Shown: positions 27,244 through 36,121 of the stretch, one piece after another | Layout of the letters: each line of letters starts with the position of its first letter | Position numbering within the stretch: the first letter of the stretch is position 1 | Assembly: GCA_003136675.1 (NCBI GenBank) | Contig: PLFE01000100.1 | Coordinates: 528 to 42,360 of the forward strand | Reading direction: 5' to 3' | From: Bryobacterales bacterium | GTDB taxonomy: Bacteria > Acidobacteriota > Terriglobia > Bryobacterales > Bryobacteraceae | Length of the DNA stretch: 41,833 nt | Notes under the pieces: model-generated | What the model was told of the DNA's origin: nothing | The model's input: the letters and a program-made list of their open reading frames with translations, nothing else | The model's database searches: none | Position numbers and translations under genes: made by a program

Positions 27244-28778
27244 TACGCGCTTGCGCTCAGGCTCTCGACGACACCCTCGTTCATACTTGGTTTTTGCGCG
27301 AGAGCGGCCATCACTTGTTCGCCGAGCTCATCCGTCTGAAGCGGACTTCCGTGCTGTTGCAGGTACTTCAGGTTGCTGTAGAGCGGATACCGATAGTCAA
27401 GGATCGCGCCCTGCTCGAACGCCGCCTTCAGTTCCAGAATTCCGTCCTCGATCGTCTTTGAACATGTGAAGCCGAGTTGGCCCTGGATTTTGGCAAAAGA
27501 CACACGATAAGACCGGCGGTCCGAGTTATCAACGTGCTCGACGCGGGTTTCCGGAAACACTTGCCTGATCTTGTCGGCTATTTGAGTGAGAGTGTAGTTG
27601 AGCCTGCTGTCCCCAACGTTATAGACCTGGCCGCCGACAATCCGGACAGGAGTTTCCAGCATTTTCACGACGGCCGAGGCGGCGTCCGAGACATGCAGAA
27701 AAGGCCGCCACTGCTCGCCATTGAAAATAGTAACCAGCTTCTCCTGACGGGCTTTGGCGGTGAGCAGATTCACCACTAAGTCGAACCGGGGCCTGGGAGA
27801 GAGCCCAAAAATGGTTGCGAACCGGAGCACAGTGGGATGGAATGTTTCCGTGGCCGCGGCCAGGAGCGCATCTTCGGAATCCACCTTGGTCTCGGCATAG
27901 ACGGAAATCGGGTGAGGCTGGCTGGTCTCAGTCATTACCTCTTCGCTAGCCCCGTAGACGCTGCAACTGGAGGCGAACACGAAGCGGCGCACTCTTTCGC
28001 CTTTGGCTATCTCGATCATCATGCGGGTAGCCGCGTAGTTGATTTGGAGCGCCGTCTTATGATCGCGGTCGCAGGCGGGGTCGCCTACAATGGCAGCGAG
28101 GTGGACGACCGATCTAACGTCTTTCATGGCCTTGACAACGTCCTGGATGTTCCGGCAATCGCCGCGGACAAACTCAAGACGCGGATTAGTCAGAATCTCA
28201 TCAATAGCCGAGCTTCCATAAATCAGACTATCGAGGATGCGCACGCGGTACCCCTTCTTGAGAAGCTTTCGCGCGACGATAGATCCGATGTAACCTGCGC
28301 CTCCAACGACCAGGACGGCTTCCTCTCCCATCCGCGACTGCACTTCGTGCTCGAACAGAAGATGCTTCAGGAGACGAATGCCGGCGGTTCCAAGAACCGC
28401 AAGCACGGCGAAGATCATCCAGCCCCGCAGCGGGAACCCCTCAAAATGGGGGCAGCGGGACGCAATCATGAAAACGAGAACGAATGCGATGGTGGCGCTC
28501 GACGCAGCCCGCCAGAGACAGGGCGAAGTGGCCCAGTTCCGCACGCGGGTGTAGAGCCCCGCCAGACTGTTTACAATCGAGAACAAGATGGAGAGCGGGA
28601 ACAGGACTCCGAGGTAATAGCTCCTGAGAAAATAAAGGCCCTCTGCCGCGGAGCGACCGGGGAACGGAACAAACACGGCGGCCATCGCGAGAAATATCGA
28701 TACTTGAACAATCGCTAAGTCAGCGGTCATCCGTGAAAAGATGCTCACAACGGTTGAAGATAGCTTTCGATTTGTCAT
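27243..28778 (-). CDS. membrane-anchored NAD-dependent epimerase/dehydratase (SDR) with N-terminal four-helix module
   Basis: 511 residues. Residues 1-145 carry about four hydrophobic segments (about 17-37, 54-76, 92-107 and 119-139), ending SLAGLYTRVRNWAT and resembling the membrane module of CapD/WbpM/PglF dehydratases and of large phosphoglycosyl transferases. Residues 154 onward are an extended SDR: GGAGYIG (159-165) for NAD binding, ASSCSVYG (269-276) and YAETK (294-298) catalytic Tyr and Lys. The SDR is closer to UDP-glucose 4-epimerase-type proteins than to CapD. The second Rossmann domain normally present between membrane module and SDR in CapD is absent. Probably makes a nucleotide-sugar precursor at the membrane. 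Confidence 0.82.
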   Translation of the reverse strand: MTNRKLSSTVVSIFSRMTADLAIVQVSIFLAMAAVFVPFPGRSAAEGLYFLRSYYLGVLFPLSILFSIVNSLAGLYTRVRNWATSPCLWRAASSATIAFVLVFMIASRCPHFEGFPLRGWMIFAVLAVLGTAGIRLLKHLLFEHEVQSRMGEEAVLVVGGAGYIGSIVARKLLKKGYRVRILDSLIYGSSAIDEILTNPRLEFVRGDCRNIQDVVKAMKDVRSVVHLAAIVGDPACDRDHKTALQINYAATRMMIEIAKGERVRRFVFASSCSVYGASEEVMTETSQPHPISVYAETKVDSEDALLAAATETFHPTVLRFATIFGLSPRPRFDLVVNLLTAKARQEKLVTIFNGEQWRPFLHVSDAASAVVKMLETPVRIVGGQVYNVGDSRLNYTLTQIADKIRQVFPETRVEHVDNSDRRSYRVSFAKIQGQLGFTCSKTIEDGILELKAAFEQGAILDYRYPLYSNLKYLQQHGSPLQTDELGEQVMAALAQKPSMNEGVVESLSASA

Positions 28779-28807
28779 TATGTGTTGGGGGATTACTAAG
28801 AGGGAAT

Positions 28808-30040
28808 TTACGAAGCCGCGGCTGCGGTGAGAGCCCAGAAACGGGATACACGGTTTTCCATGGCTATCTCACGAACCGCTTTCGCTGTAATGACGATCTG
28901 CTCCTCGGTCATCGCCGGGTAAAGAGGAAGCGAGATCAAACGAGGATACAGGGACAGGGCGCGGGGCACTTGATTTTCGGGTCGGGCAGCCATGTCCGCA
29001 TAGGCCGGGTGAAGTGGAATGGGGATGAAATGCACGCTGGTTCCGACACCGCGCGTCTGAAGCTCGGCGATGAATTCCGCGCGGTTAATAGATAGCCTAT
29101 CCAGGTTCAGGCGAAGCATAAAAAGATGCCATGCGTGCCGGCAGTCGGCTTTGGCGCGCGGAAGCGACACTTCTTCGACATCTCCGAGTAGCTCGGAATA
29201 GAGTGCTGCAAGCCGCGTCCGATCCGCTGTAAAACGCTCGAGTTTTCGTAACTGGTGAATTCCCAAGGCTGACTGAAGATCGGTGAGATTGTACTTGAAG
29301 CCTGGCTCGAGCACTTCGTAGTGCCAACTCCCCCGGTCGGCATACCGGTTCCACGAATTCTTACTAATTCCATGGAGGCAGAGATTCTTCAGACGAGCGG
29401 CAAACTGCTCATCGTGGGTGGTCACCATACCGCCTTCTCCGGTAGTCATATTCTTGGTGGCGTAAAAACTGAAAACAGCCGCGGCGCTCGGCCAACCGGC
29501 GTCCGGCTGCGCGCCCCCGATGGGAACACCCCGGTAATGCGATCCGATGGCATGGGCGCAGTCTTCAATAACTGCAACCCCGCGCCGGTTCGCAAGCGAC
29601 CAGATCGCCTGCAGGTCACAGGGGAGACCGGCGAGATGAACGGGAATGATCGCTCGAGTGCGTGGGTTGAGCTTAGCCGCCACAGAACCGGCGTCGATAT
29701 TGCCGTCATCATCCACATCCGCAAGAACGGGTGTCGCGCCCCGGTGCAGGATCACGTTGACGGTCGCGCAGAAGGTGAGCGGCGTCGTAATCACTTCATC
29801 GCCCGCGCCTATTTCCAGGGCTGTCAGCGCGAGGTGCAGGCCTGAGGTACAGGAGTTCACAGCCTGGGAAAATGGCGCCTGAGTGTATTCCGAGAAATCT
29901 CTCTCGAAGCGCGCCGTACGAGGACCTGTGGTGAGCCATCCGGATTCCAGCGTCTCAACGACTTCTTGAATCTCTTCCGGGCCGATGCTCGAGCGATGAT
30001 ACGGAACTTGTAAAGGGGTATTCATGGTCAGATATGTCAT
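28808..30040 (-). CDS. DegT/DnrJ/EryC1/StrS-family sugar aminotransferase
   Basis: 410 residues, PLP-dependent. Substrate-side N-terminus reads PYHRSSIGPEEIQEVVETLESGWLTTGP, followed by FCATVNVILHRGATPVLADVD. The Schiff-base Lys lies in FYATKNMTTGEGGMV (about residue 198). It would aminate a keto sugar nucleotide for the polymer repeat. The start used is the ATG at 30040, overlapping the sugar transferase gene by ATGA. An internal ATG at 30025 (MNTPLQ) is also possible. Located directly before the epimerase/dehydratase gene. Confidence 0.93.
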   Translation of the reverse strand: MTYLTMNTPLQVPYHRSSIGPEEIQEVVETLESGWLTTGPRTARFERDFSEYTQAPFSQAVNSCTSGLHLALTALEIGAGDEVITTPLTFCATVNVILHRGATPVLADVDDDGNIDAGSVAAKLNPRTRAIIPVHLAGLPCDLQAIWSLANRRGVAVIEDCAHAIGSHYRGVPIGGAQPDAGWPSAAAVFSFYATKNMTTGEGGMVTTHDEQFAARLKNLCLHGISKNSWNRYADRGSWHYEVLEPGFKYNLTDLQSALGIHQLRKLERFTADRTRLAALYSELLGDVEEVSLPRAKADCRHAWHLFMLRLNLDRLSINRAEFIAELQTRGVGTSVHFIPIPLHPAYADMAARPENQVPRALSLYPRLISLPLYPAMTEEQIVITAKAVREIAMENRVSRFWALTAAAAS

Positions 30041-30690
30041 TCCCGGATTTCTTGCCGGAAGGGAGGTGGTTCGCGGTGCTTTGGCACCCAGGGAAAACCG
30101 AAGGCCGCGTGAGCGATAAGTCCTATTGTTGAAATCACAACCTTGGCGTCGGTGAAGGCAGTGCGGTGATCCATGTAATCCAAATCGAGCCGGATCTTGT
30201 ATTCCATCAAGTGCTCCACGTAGAAAGCGGCCGGGTCGACGCCTGGCGGAATACTCTCCGCCTCTTCAACCAACTCAGTTTGGACCGGGCCGGTAATGCC
30301 GGGCTTGACACTCAATACGGCGCGGTGCCATGGCTTGTAAAGCGCAACGATTCCGGGGGATTCGGGACGGGGACCAACCAAGGTCATATCACCCAGCGCG
30401 AGATTGATGAACTGGGGCAATTCGTCGATCTTAGTCCGCCGCAAGATGCGCCCCAGTGGAAAGACGCGCGTGTCGCTGGGGCCTGTGATGGGTCCGTAGC
30501 TAGCTGCATCCTGATTCATCGTGCGGAACTTCCACATGCGGAAGGGCTTTCCGCTGACGCCAACCCTCCACCCGCGAAAAAAGGGATCGCCGGGAGACGA
30601 TAGCATGACCGCGGCCCCGACCAGCAGAAAAAGGGGACTCAATAGTATCAAGGCAATCGAGGCAAATAGAATGTCGATGAGTCGACGCAT
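30037..30690 (-). CDS. initiating sugar-phosphate transferase (monotopic phosphoglycosyl transferase, PglC-like)
   Basis: 217 residues, the small membrane-associated form without the N-terminal four-helix module. Signatures: RRLIDILFASIALILLSPLFLL re-entrant helix, KFRTM, RRTKIDELPQFINLALGDMTLVGPRPE with the catalytic Asp-Glu pair. It transfers a sugar phosphate to undecaprenyl phosphate, the committed first step of repeat-unit assembly. Lies 5 bp after the ExoA-like gene and overlaps the aminotransferase gene by 4 bp. Confidence 0.95.
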   Translation of the reverse strand: MRRLIDILFASIALILLSPLFLLVGAAVMLSSPGDPFFRGWRVGVSGKPFRMWKFRTMNQDAASYGPITGPSDTRVFPLGRILRRTKIDELPQFINLALGDMTLVGPRPESPGIVALYKPWHRAVLSVKPGITGPVQTELVEEAESIPPGVDPAAFYVEHLMEYKIRLDLDYMDHRTAFTDAKVVISTIGLIAHAAFGFPWVPKHREPPPFRQEIRE

Positions 30691-30695
30691 GTTCG

Positions 30696-31778
30696 TCAGC
30701 GCGTTACGTTGGTAAAAGCTGAGTTAGGCATTGGAGAAGGGACGCGTGTTCCCAGCAAAAAGCGAAATCCGGCCAGAAAGCCGAGTCCGTACGAATAGTG
30801 GTAAACGGCAAAAACAACCGGAAGGAACGGCAGAAGATCGAAGCCGAACCGGCGTGCCGAGGCGGCGGAGGCAACCAGATTCGCAGCCAGATAGCAGGCT
30901 GCGAGTGCAATCCATAGCGCCGCAAGAACGGCCGCGGCAGACGGGCGTCCGGCCGCAAGCGATATCGGGCACGCGCCCAGAAGAAGAATCTGGATGCCGA
31001 CAAAGCAAACGGGCACAAGTTGACGCCACGACCCGGGCAGCCTGTGTTTGCGGATCACCGCGACCTTCCAGAAGCCGTACTGAAAGTATTGACGGAACAG
31101 CTTCGCGAAATTCGGGCGAGGCGCATACCAGGATTCAATCTTCGGGCTCTGCCAGATCTTTCCTCCGGCTCGAATGAGGCGAAGGTTCAATTCATCGTCC
31201 TGGTTCCGAATCAGGGACTCGTCGAAGAGTCCCAGGCGCAGGAGTGTCGATCTGCGCCAGCAGCCATAAGGAACGGTATCTACCCAACCCTCGAAACCAT
31301 CGTCGTGGAACCGGGCGCCACCCGTTGAGAAGCGCGAATGGTATGCGGCGGCCACGGCTCGAGCCTTCGCACCCTGCACACGCGTGCGGGCCGGACCGCC
31401 GACGTTATCGGCGCCGGTAGAGGCAAGTAACTCAATGGACCGCAAGCAATAGTTCGGCGAATAGAACGTGTGGGCGTCCATCCTGATAATGATTTCGCCG
31501 CGCGAGGCACGGATAGCCGCGTTCAGGCCATGGGAAACGAAACGGCCGTTGTTCCGGACGACGCATAACTCGGGATGGCGATCAGAATACTCGCGAAGAA
31601 TTTCGAATGTGCCGTCATCACTGAGGCCGTCAGCTATAATTGCCTCCCATGCCATTCCAGCCATATTCTGGCCGATGATCGAATCGAGAAAAGCGCGAAT
31701 GTGGCTGAGTTCGTTTCGGCAGGCGACCACAATGGAAACCAGCGGTTTGCCGGACAGAGTCCTTGCGGGCGCGCTCAT
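30696..31778 (-). CDS. ExoA-like glycosyltransferase family 2
   Basis: 360 residues. GT-A domain motifs: SIVVACRNELSHIRAFLDSI, DGLSDDGT, NAAIRASRGEIIIRMDAHTFY (metal DxD-equivalent: MDAH), YGCWRRS and NQDDELNLRLIRAGG. C-terminal about 110 residues are membrane helices. Resembles succinoglycan ExoA, which adds glucose to lipid-linked galactose, but the sugar here is not determinable. ATG overlaps the stop of the next gene (ATGA at 31775-31778). Confidence 0.9.
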   Translation of the reverse strand: MSAPARTLSGKPLVSIVVACRNELSHIRAFLDSIIGQNMAGMAWEAIIADGLSDDGTFEILREYSDRHPELCVVRNNGRFVSHGLNAAIRASRGEIIIRMDAHTFYSPNYCLRSIELLASTGADNVGGPARTRVQGAKARAVAAAYHSRFSTGGARFHDDGFEGWVDTVPYGCWRRSTLLRLGLFDESLIRNQDDELNLRLIRAGGKIWQSPKIESWYAPRPNFAKLFRQYFQYGFWKVAVIRKHRLPGSWRQLVPVCFVGIQILLLGACPISLAAGRPSAAAVLAALWIALAACYLAANLVASAASARRFGFDLLPFLPVVFAVYHYSYGLGFLAGFRFLLGTRVPSPMPNSAFTNVTR

Positions 31779-32923
31779 GAAGTGCTCCTCTCAAGCGCGG
31801 CGATGCCATCCAGACGCAGTCGTCTGGAACAGGCGCTCTCGTAGATGGCCGCATAGCGCTGCGCTGTGCCCTCAATCGAAAAGAGCGCCGTGGCGCGAGA
31901 CACGGCTGCTGTGCCGAACGCCTCCGCGAGCGCACGATCATCCACCAGCCGCATGATGGAGGCGGCCAGCGCGGCAGTGTCCCCAGGCGGAACAAGGAGC
32001 CCGGTAATCCCATCCCTCACAACCTGGTTCACCGCGCCGACGTCAGAAGCAACGACGGGACGAGCCGCGGCCATCGCCTCCAACAGGCACATGGGCATCG
32101 CTTCTTCGAGCGACGGCAGGACAACAATATCAAGCGATGCGTAGATACCTGGCATGTCGTTTCGTGAGCCTGTGAAGCGAACATTTGCCGACATTCCAAG
32201 ATGCTCGGCCAATTGTTTCCATACGGGCAACGACGGACCGTCGCCAATCCAGACGAAGCGCGTACCCGGGAATTTCGCCAGCACCTGTTGCGCGGCTTCG
32301 AGAAATTCGCGGCCTCCTTTGGCGGGAATGGCGCGGCCGACGCAGCCAACAATCACCCCTTCATCCCCGATCGTCTTTTCCCGGAGGGTTGGTTCGGAAT
32401 GATGGAAGCGTTCGATATCGACGCCATTCGGAATGGAAACAATCGCGTCTTTATTGATGCCGGATTGCTCAAGCTTCCGGCCCACAACGTCAGAAACCAC
32501 GGCTACCCGATCAAATCCGCGGAGAGCGAAACGATCCAGGGCCGCGTAGAAGCGCATATTGAATCGACGGCTGGGCCAGTTATGGCTTGTCGCGACCAGG
32601 GCCTGCCTCCTCCCCGCGGACAGGCGAGCGTAGATATCGGCTTTATAGCCGTGCGAATGAATTACATCGACGCTGCAAGTTGAGGTCAGCTTGCGAATGA
32701 TAGTCAACGCACGCAAATCAAGACGGCCGCAACAAGGTATCTTCTCCACCTTGAGGCCAAGCCTCTCCGCAGCTCCAGCAATTTCCGTGTGCGGGTCGCG
32801 GGCATCTTCGAACACACCGATAATGGTACGAACGCCAATGCAGGAGAGTCCCCGCGAAAGAGTCACGAGCATATTCTCCATGCCATAGTAGCCCGAGCTA
32901 CTGATCAATTGAAGAACCGTCAT
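31775..32923 (-). CDS. glycosyltransferase family 4
   Basis: 382 residues. N-terminal lobe begins MTVLQLISSSGYYGMENMLVTLSRGL. The C-terminal lobe has VGCVGRAIPAKGGREFLEAA and the EX7E motif in SLEEAMPMCLLEAMAAARPVVASDVG. Retaining GT-B transferase of the repeat-unit assembly. Start is the ATG at 32921-32923, overlapping the deacetylase stop (ATGA). A longer in-frame reading from 32959 would overlap that gene further. Confidence 0.92.
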   Translation of the reverse strand: MTVLQLISSSGYYGMENMLVTLSRGLSCIGVRTIIGVFEDARDPHTEIAGAAERLGLKVEKIPCCGRLDLRALTIIRKLTSTCSVDVIHSHGYKADIYARLSAGRRQALVATSHNWPSRRFNMRFYAALDRFALRGFDRVAVVSDVVGRKLEQSGINKDAIVSIPNGVDIERFHHSEPTLREKTIGDEGVIVGCVGRAIPAKGGREFLEAAQQVLAKFPGTRFVWIGDGPSLPVWKQLAEHLGMSANVRFTGSRNDMPGIYASLDIVVLPSLEEAMPMCLLEAMAAARPVVASDVGAVNQVVRDGITGLLVPPGDTAALAASIMRLVDDRALAEAFGTAAVSRATALFSIEGTAQRYAAIYESACSRRLRLDGIAALERSTS

Positions 32924-33903
32924 GGCGTATGTTCGGCAACGTTGCGCGCTGCTTTCCAAATCAGAGAATAGTCAAACATCGCTCGTGAGAAATGCCCCGC
33001 AAGCCCGGTAACCTTGTCTTCAGAAACGTTGACGCGTGGTATCTCCAAAGGATTCGTCGAGCCTGTCCAGAACCCCGGCCGGGTAGTGAACGCAAGCCGG
33101 TAGCCCGCGTCCTTTACCATCTCGCGTACCCTGGGTGAGACATCTCCATTGGGATAGGCAAACAAATCGCAAGCGTGGCCCATCCGAGACTGGACGGCGA
33201 TGCGCGAATCGAGTATCTCGCGCTGGGCTTCCACCGGTGGGATTCGCGTCAGCATCTGGTGGGTGGAGGTGTGTGAGCCAAAACTCACGCCGGCCTGCTG
33301 CATTTCAAGCGCTTGCGACCAGCCGAACGTAGTGTCCACGTCGCCTTCACTGTTGATCGGCAGTACCCGGAGGTATCCTTCCCGCTCGCTGGCGGGCATT
33401 ACTTTCAGCCGCTCGATGACGGTGTTGATTCTCTGAACGTCGATTCGCGATTCCTTTGCGCGCATTTCCGCCGCCACTCGCTCCGGCCAAAAGGGGAGGG
33501 TTTTCCCCACCAGTTGCGGACAGATGAAGATACAGCAGTTCAAGCTCGCGCCGGAGATTGCCGGAAATGCCGCGGTATAGTTATCGCTCCAGCCATCATC
33601 AAAGGTAACGGCCAAACGGGGACGCGTGGCCACTGTGGAGGGCTGCGCCGCCGCGATGCGTAAGTCGACGATTTCGAATTCGGAAACCATGTAGCGGACC
33701 ATTCGCTCAAAGGTAGAGCGCAGCAAAACAATGTCGGGCTGGCTGCAAGTAAGTTCGGCCAGCTCTTTGTCAAGCACCCGATGCAGCATCAACACTAAGA
33801 CAGCGTTGCTGCTATTCAAACGCTTTTTCGCCCTGTGCAGTTGTCCTGTAATCCAGAGGAGGAATACATAGCTTCTTAGTGCGAACCGCCGGAAATTCTT
33901 CAC
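32920..33903 (-). CDS. polysaccharide deacetylase (NodB-fold)
   Basis: About 327 residues by the GTG start at 33901-33903 (VKNFRRF...). The longer reading to 33972 overlaps the kinase gene by 55 bp. A hydrophobic N-terminal segment (LRSYVFLLWITG) could anchor it. Motifs: AVTFDDGWSDN, SHTSTH and LFAYPNGD, with the Asp-Asp, His-x3-His and Pro-Asn-Gly residues typical of the family. It probably deacetylates the repeat or precursor outside or at the membrane. The long region between TFDDG and the His pair (about 110 residues) contains an insert rich in charged residues. Confidence 0.85.
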   Translation of the reverse strand: MKNFRRFALRSYVFLLWITGQLHRAKKRLNSSNAVLVLMLHRVLDKELAELTCSQPDIVLLRSTFERMVRYMVSEFEIVDLRIAAAQPSTVATRPRLAVTFDDGWSDNYTAAFPAISGASLNCCIFICPQLVGKTLPFWPERVAAEMRAKESRIDVQRINTVIERLKVMPASEREGYLRVLPINSEGDVDTTFGWSQALEMQQAGVSFGSHTSTHQMLTRIPPVEAQREILDSRIAVQSRMGHACDLFAYPNGDVSPRVREMVKDAGYRLAFTTRPGFWTGSTNPLEIPRVNVSEDKVTGLAGHFSRAMFDYSLIWKAARNVAEHTP

Positions 33904-33917
33904 TTCAGATTCCCGAT

Positions 33918-34775
33918 TCAGCGCTGCTGATAGTAATAGTGGTGCGGAGAGTAGCTCCGCCACAGAAACCAATCTTTAGAGTCGTTCACAATCACACCCA
34001 GCAGCTTGTCTTTAGTGCGGGTGAGCGCCGCGGCGCAAAGAGCACGGTCCGTGTGATCCTGACGGATCACCAGCACAACTCCATCACAGCCCGACGCCAG
34101 AAGATCGGAATCGGAAACCACCCCTACGGGAGGACTATCGACAATCACGTAGCGGAAATCCTCGCGCAGCCGCGCGCGGAGGTGGTGCCACGCCGGCGAG
34201 TCGAGAAGCTCAGCGGGGTTACGCGACGGGTGACCGGCGGTGAGGATATAGAAATTCGGCGACTCAGCCATTTGGATCACCGCGTCCTCCAGTCGACATG
34301 TGCCTTCGAGAACTTCCGCCAATCCCGGGCCCGCGGCAAGCTTGAGTTTGGAATGGACCGTGGAGGCCCGAAGGTCGCCGTCCACTAATAGAACGCGATC
34401 ACCTGACTTAAGCGCGAATGTGGCCGCAAGGTTGATGGATGTAACTGTCTTTCCATCCCCCACTGATGGGCTCGAAACAACAATGAAAGAGGCTCGTTTA
34501 GGACGTAGAAGAAGCCTCGTGCGAATTGCGCGGTATTGCTCGGAGGCGCGGCCATCGCTCTTTTTCAGTGAAAGGAGCGGGGCGGTAGCCGGCAGCGGCA
34601 ACGAAACCGTTCGCAGTCCCCGCGCTGACCGGGTCTCCTTCAAGAGACCGTCGGGCGTAAGGCGGGAACTCTCTCTATTGAGAGGGATGGGCCCCTTACG
34701 CGGCGCCACGCGCGACGGTTCCAAGCGCGCTTCGTTCGTATTGCGAAGTCCACTCATTCGTTTCTCCGGGCTCAC
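33918..34775 (-). CDS. tyrosine autokinase (BY-kinase, CpsD/CapB-type), soluble
   Basis: 285 residues. Long basic N-terminal tail, then Walker A SPSVGDGKT (about 102-110, Lys109), Walker A-prime VLLVDGDLR (128-136), Walker B YVIVDSPPV (209-217), and a C-terminal Tyr cluster (Tyr280-282, HHYYYQQR). Family members autophosphorylate that cluster and modulate chain length through the Wzz partner. Here the kinase is a separate polypeptide from the Wzz-like protein, as in Firmicutes. Begins at GTG 34773-34775 overlapping the barrel gene by GTGA. An in-frame ATG is at 34757. Confidence 0.92.
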   Translation of the reverse strand: MSPEKRMSGLRNTNEARLEPSRVAPRKGPIPLNRESSRLTPDGLLKETRSARGLRTVSLPLPATAPLLSLKKSDGRASEQYRAIRTRLLLRPKRASFIVVSSPSVGDGKTVTSINLAATFALKSGDRVLLVDGDLRASTVHSKLKLAAGPGLAEVLEGTCRLEDAVIQMAESPNFYILTAGHPSRNPAELLDSPAWHHLRARLREDFRYVIVDSPPVGVVSDSDLLASGCDGVVLVIRQDHTDRALCAAALTRTKDKLLGVIVNDSKDWFLWRSYSPHHYYYQQR

Positions 34776-36106
34776 TGAGTCAACTCCCCGGTTCCGGGTG
34801 TGAATATATAGGACAACTTGACACCCCGACGGGGAACTCCGGTAAGTGGGCCCAGGGTAAATCCATAATCATTACCGTACACACCTTGGGCAACGAAGCG
34901 CATGCGGTCGGTGAGGCGTCGGGTAACGCTGCTCTCGATCAGCCAGCCCTCAACGGGCCCAAGGCTGATGCCGGTCAGTCTCTCATAGCCTCCGCTGGAT
35001 TCGAACGTCCACGGTGAATCGAAGCGGTGATAGATGGCGGCTAACTGCGCTGCGAATGTACTGGCCGCGCCCAGGCCATACGCGTCGGCAACGTCGCGAC
35101 GCGCGCTCACCAGAAATGTCTGATTGGTTCGCTTCAGCCCCACCCCCGCGTTCCAAACGTACGTCCGGTACAGGCGCGCGCCCGTGCCGGCGATCGTTTC
35201 GTCCACCAGACCGCCTCCCGCGCCGCCCTGGGCAAAGAAATCCGACGTGAAGCGGTGTTCCACGGCAAACCGGGCACTTCCAGTTTGATACTGGGTGACC
35301 GAGGAACCGAGGTCGTCGTAATCCGTGTTGAACCCGATGGTGGTGCGCTCCGAGAGCGCGTACCCGTAGCTAACCCCGCCGCGGGCGTCACTAACGGCGA
35401 GCGCCGGGGTGGAGGCAGTCAGGTCGCGGGTTGCACTATCCAACTCTGGTAGGCTCCGGTCGAAGCCTCCGTCGACCTTCCATGTCGAGCGGGGCGTGGC
35501 GGCATATGTAAGCGTTGCGCTCGCAGTCAGGTCCACCCGGCGCGCGCCGAACACGGCGTAGCCCAGCGGAGATGCACCCAGAGCCGGCGCCGTCGAAAGA
35601 GATCCGGAGAGTTGATCGAGCGTGGTCGAACCGCCGGCGGCACTCAGCGCGGAGAGTGGCGCAAAAAGATAGTCGGCGTAAAGAACGGAATCTGCGAGAC
35701 CACCCACTACCAGCTTCAGGCGAGGGGTAAGTTCTCTGCGCCACCCCAGAGAGAGCGTTTGATCGTACCCGTCAAGTGACGAATAAAAATCGTTCGCGCT
35801 GTAGGTACCGCGGTATCGCAAAAAGAAGTCGCTCCTTTCGCCGGGAAGAAACCAGCCTGCTTCGGCCGTGCCCGCGCCGCTGATCAGCAACGAAGAAGGG
35901 CCGACTCCACCGGACGTGGCGGGAGCGTTGAACGCATATCCTCCGATGGAACCGGATACTTCCGTTACCGCGAAGCCGCGTAGAATACCAGGTCCGTTCG
36001 AAGCCGCTGCCTCCGCGCCCTGCTCCGGGGTGGGCGTGGATTGCGCCAGCGCGCCGGATACGTGGGTGCACCCGAGGAGCAGCAGAGCTATAAATTGATT
36101 TCTCAA
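34772..36106 (-). CDS. outer-membrane beta-barrel protein, exopolysaccharide-associated
   Basis: 444 residues with a signal peptide (MRNQFIALLLLGCTHVSGALAQ) and alternating amphipathic strands rich in aromatic and small residues through to the end, typical of a 16-18 stranded outer-membrane barrel. It resembles the barrels found in other Gram-negative exopolysaccharide loci (EpsL/BBP2-like), which may let the polymer cross the outer membrane. Start is TTG at 36104-36106, with AGAGG 7 nt upstream. No enzymatic motif was seen. Confidence 0.75.
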   Translation of the reverse strand: MRNQFIALLLLGCTHVSGALAQSTPTPEQGAEAAASNGPGILRGFAVTEVSGSIGGYAFNAPATSGGVGPSSLLISGAGTAEAGWFLPGERSDFFLRYRGTYSANDFYSSLDGYDQTLSLGWRRELTPRLKLVVGGLADSVLYADYLFAPLSALSAAGGSTTLDQLSGSLSTAPALGASPLGYAVFGARRVDLTASATLTYAATPRSTWKVDGGFDRSLPELDSATRDLTASTPALAVSDARGGVSYGYALSERTTIGFNTDYDDLGSSVTQYQTGSARFAVEHRFTSDFFAQGGAGGGLVDETIAGTGARLYRTYVWNAGVGLKRTNQTFLVSARRDVADAYGLGAASTFAAQLAAIYHRFDSPWTFESSGGYERLTGISLGPVEGWLIESSVTRRLTDRMRFVAQGVYGNDYGFTLGPLTGVPRRGVKLSYIFTPGTGELTQ

Positions 36107-36121
36107 GCGATTGCCTCTGGA

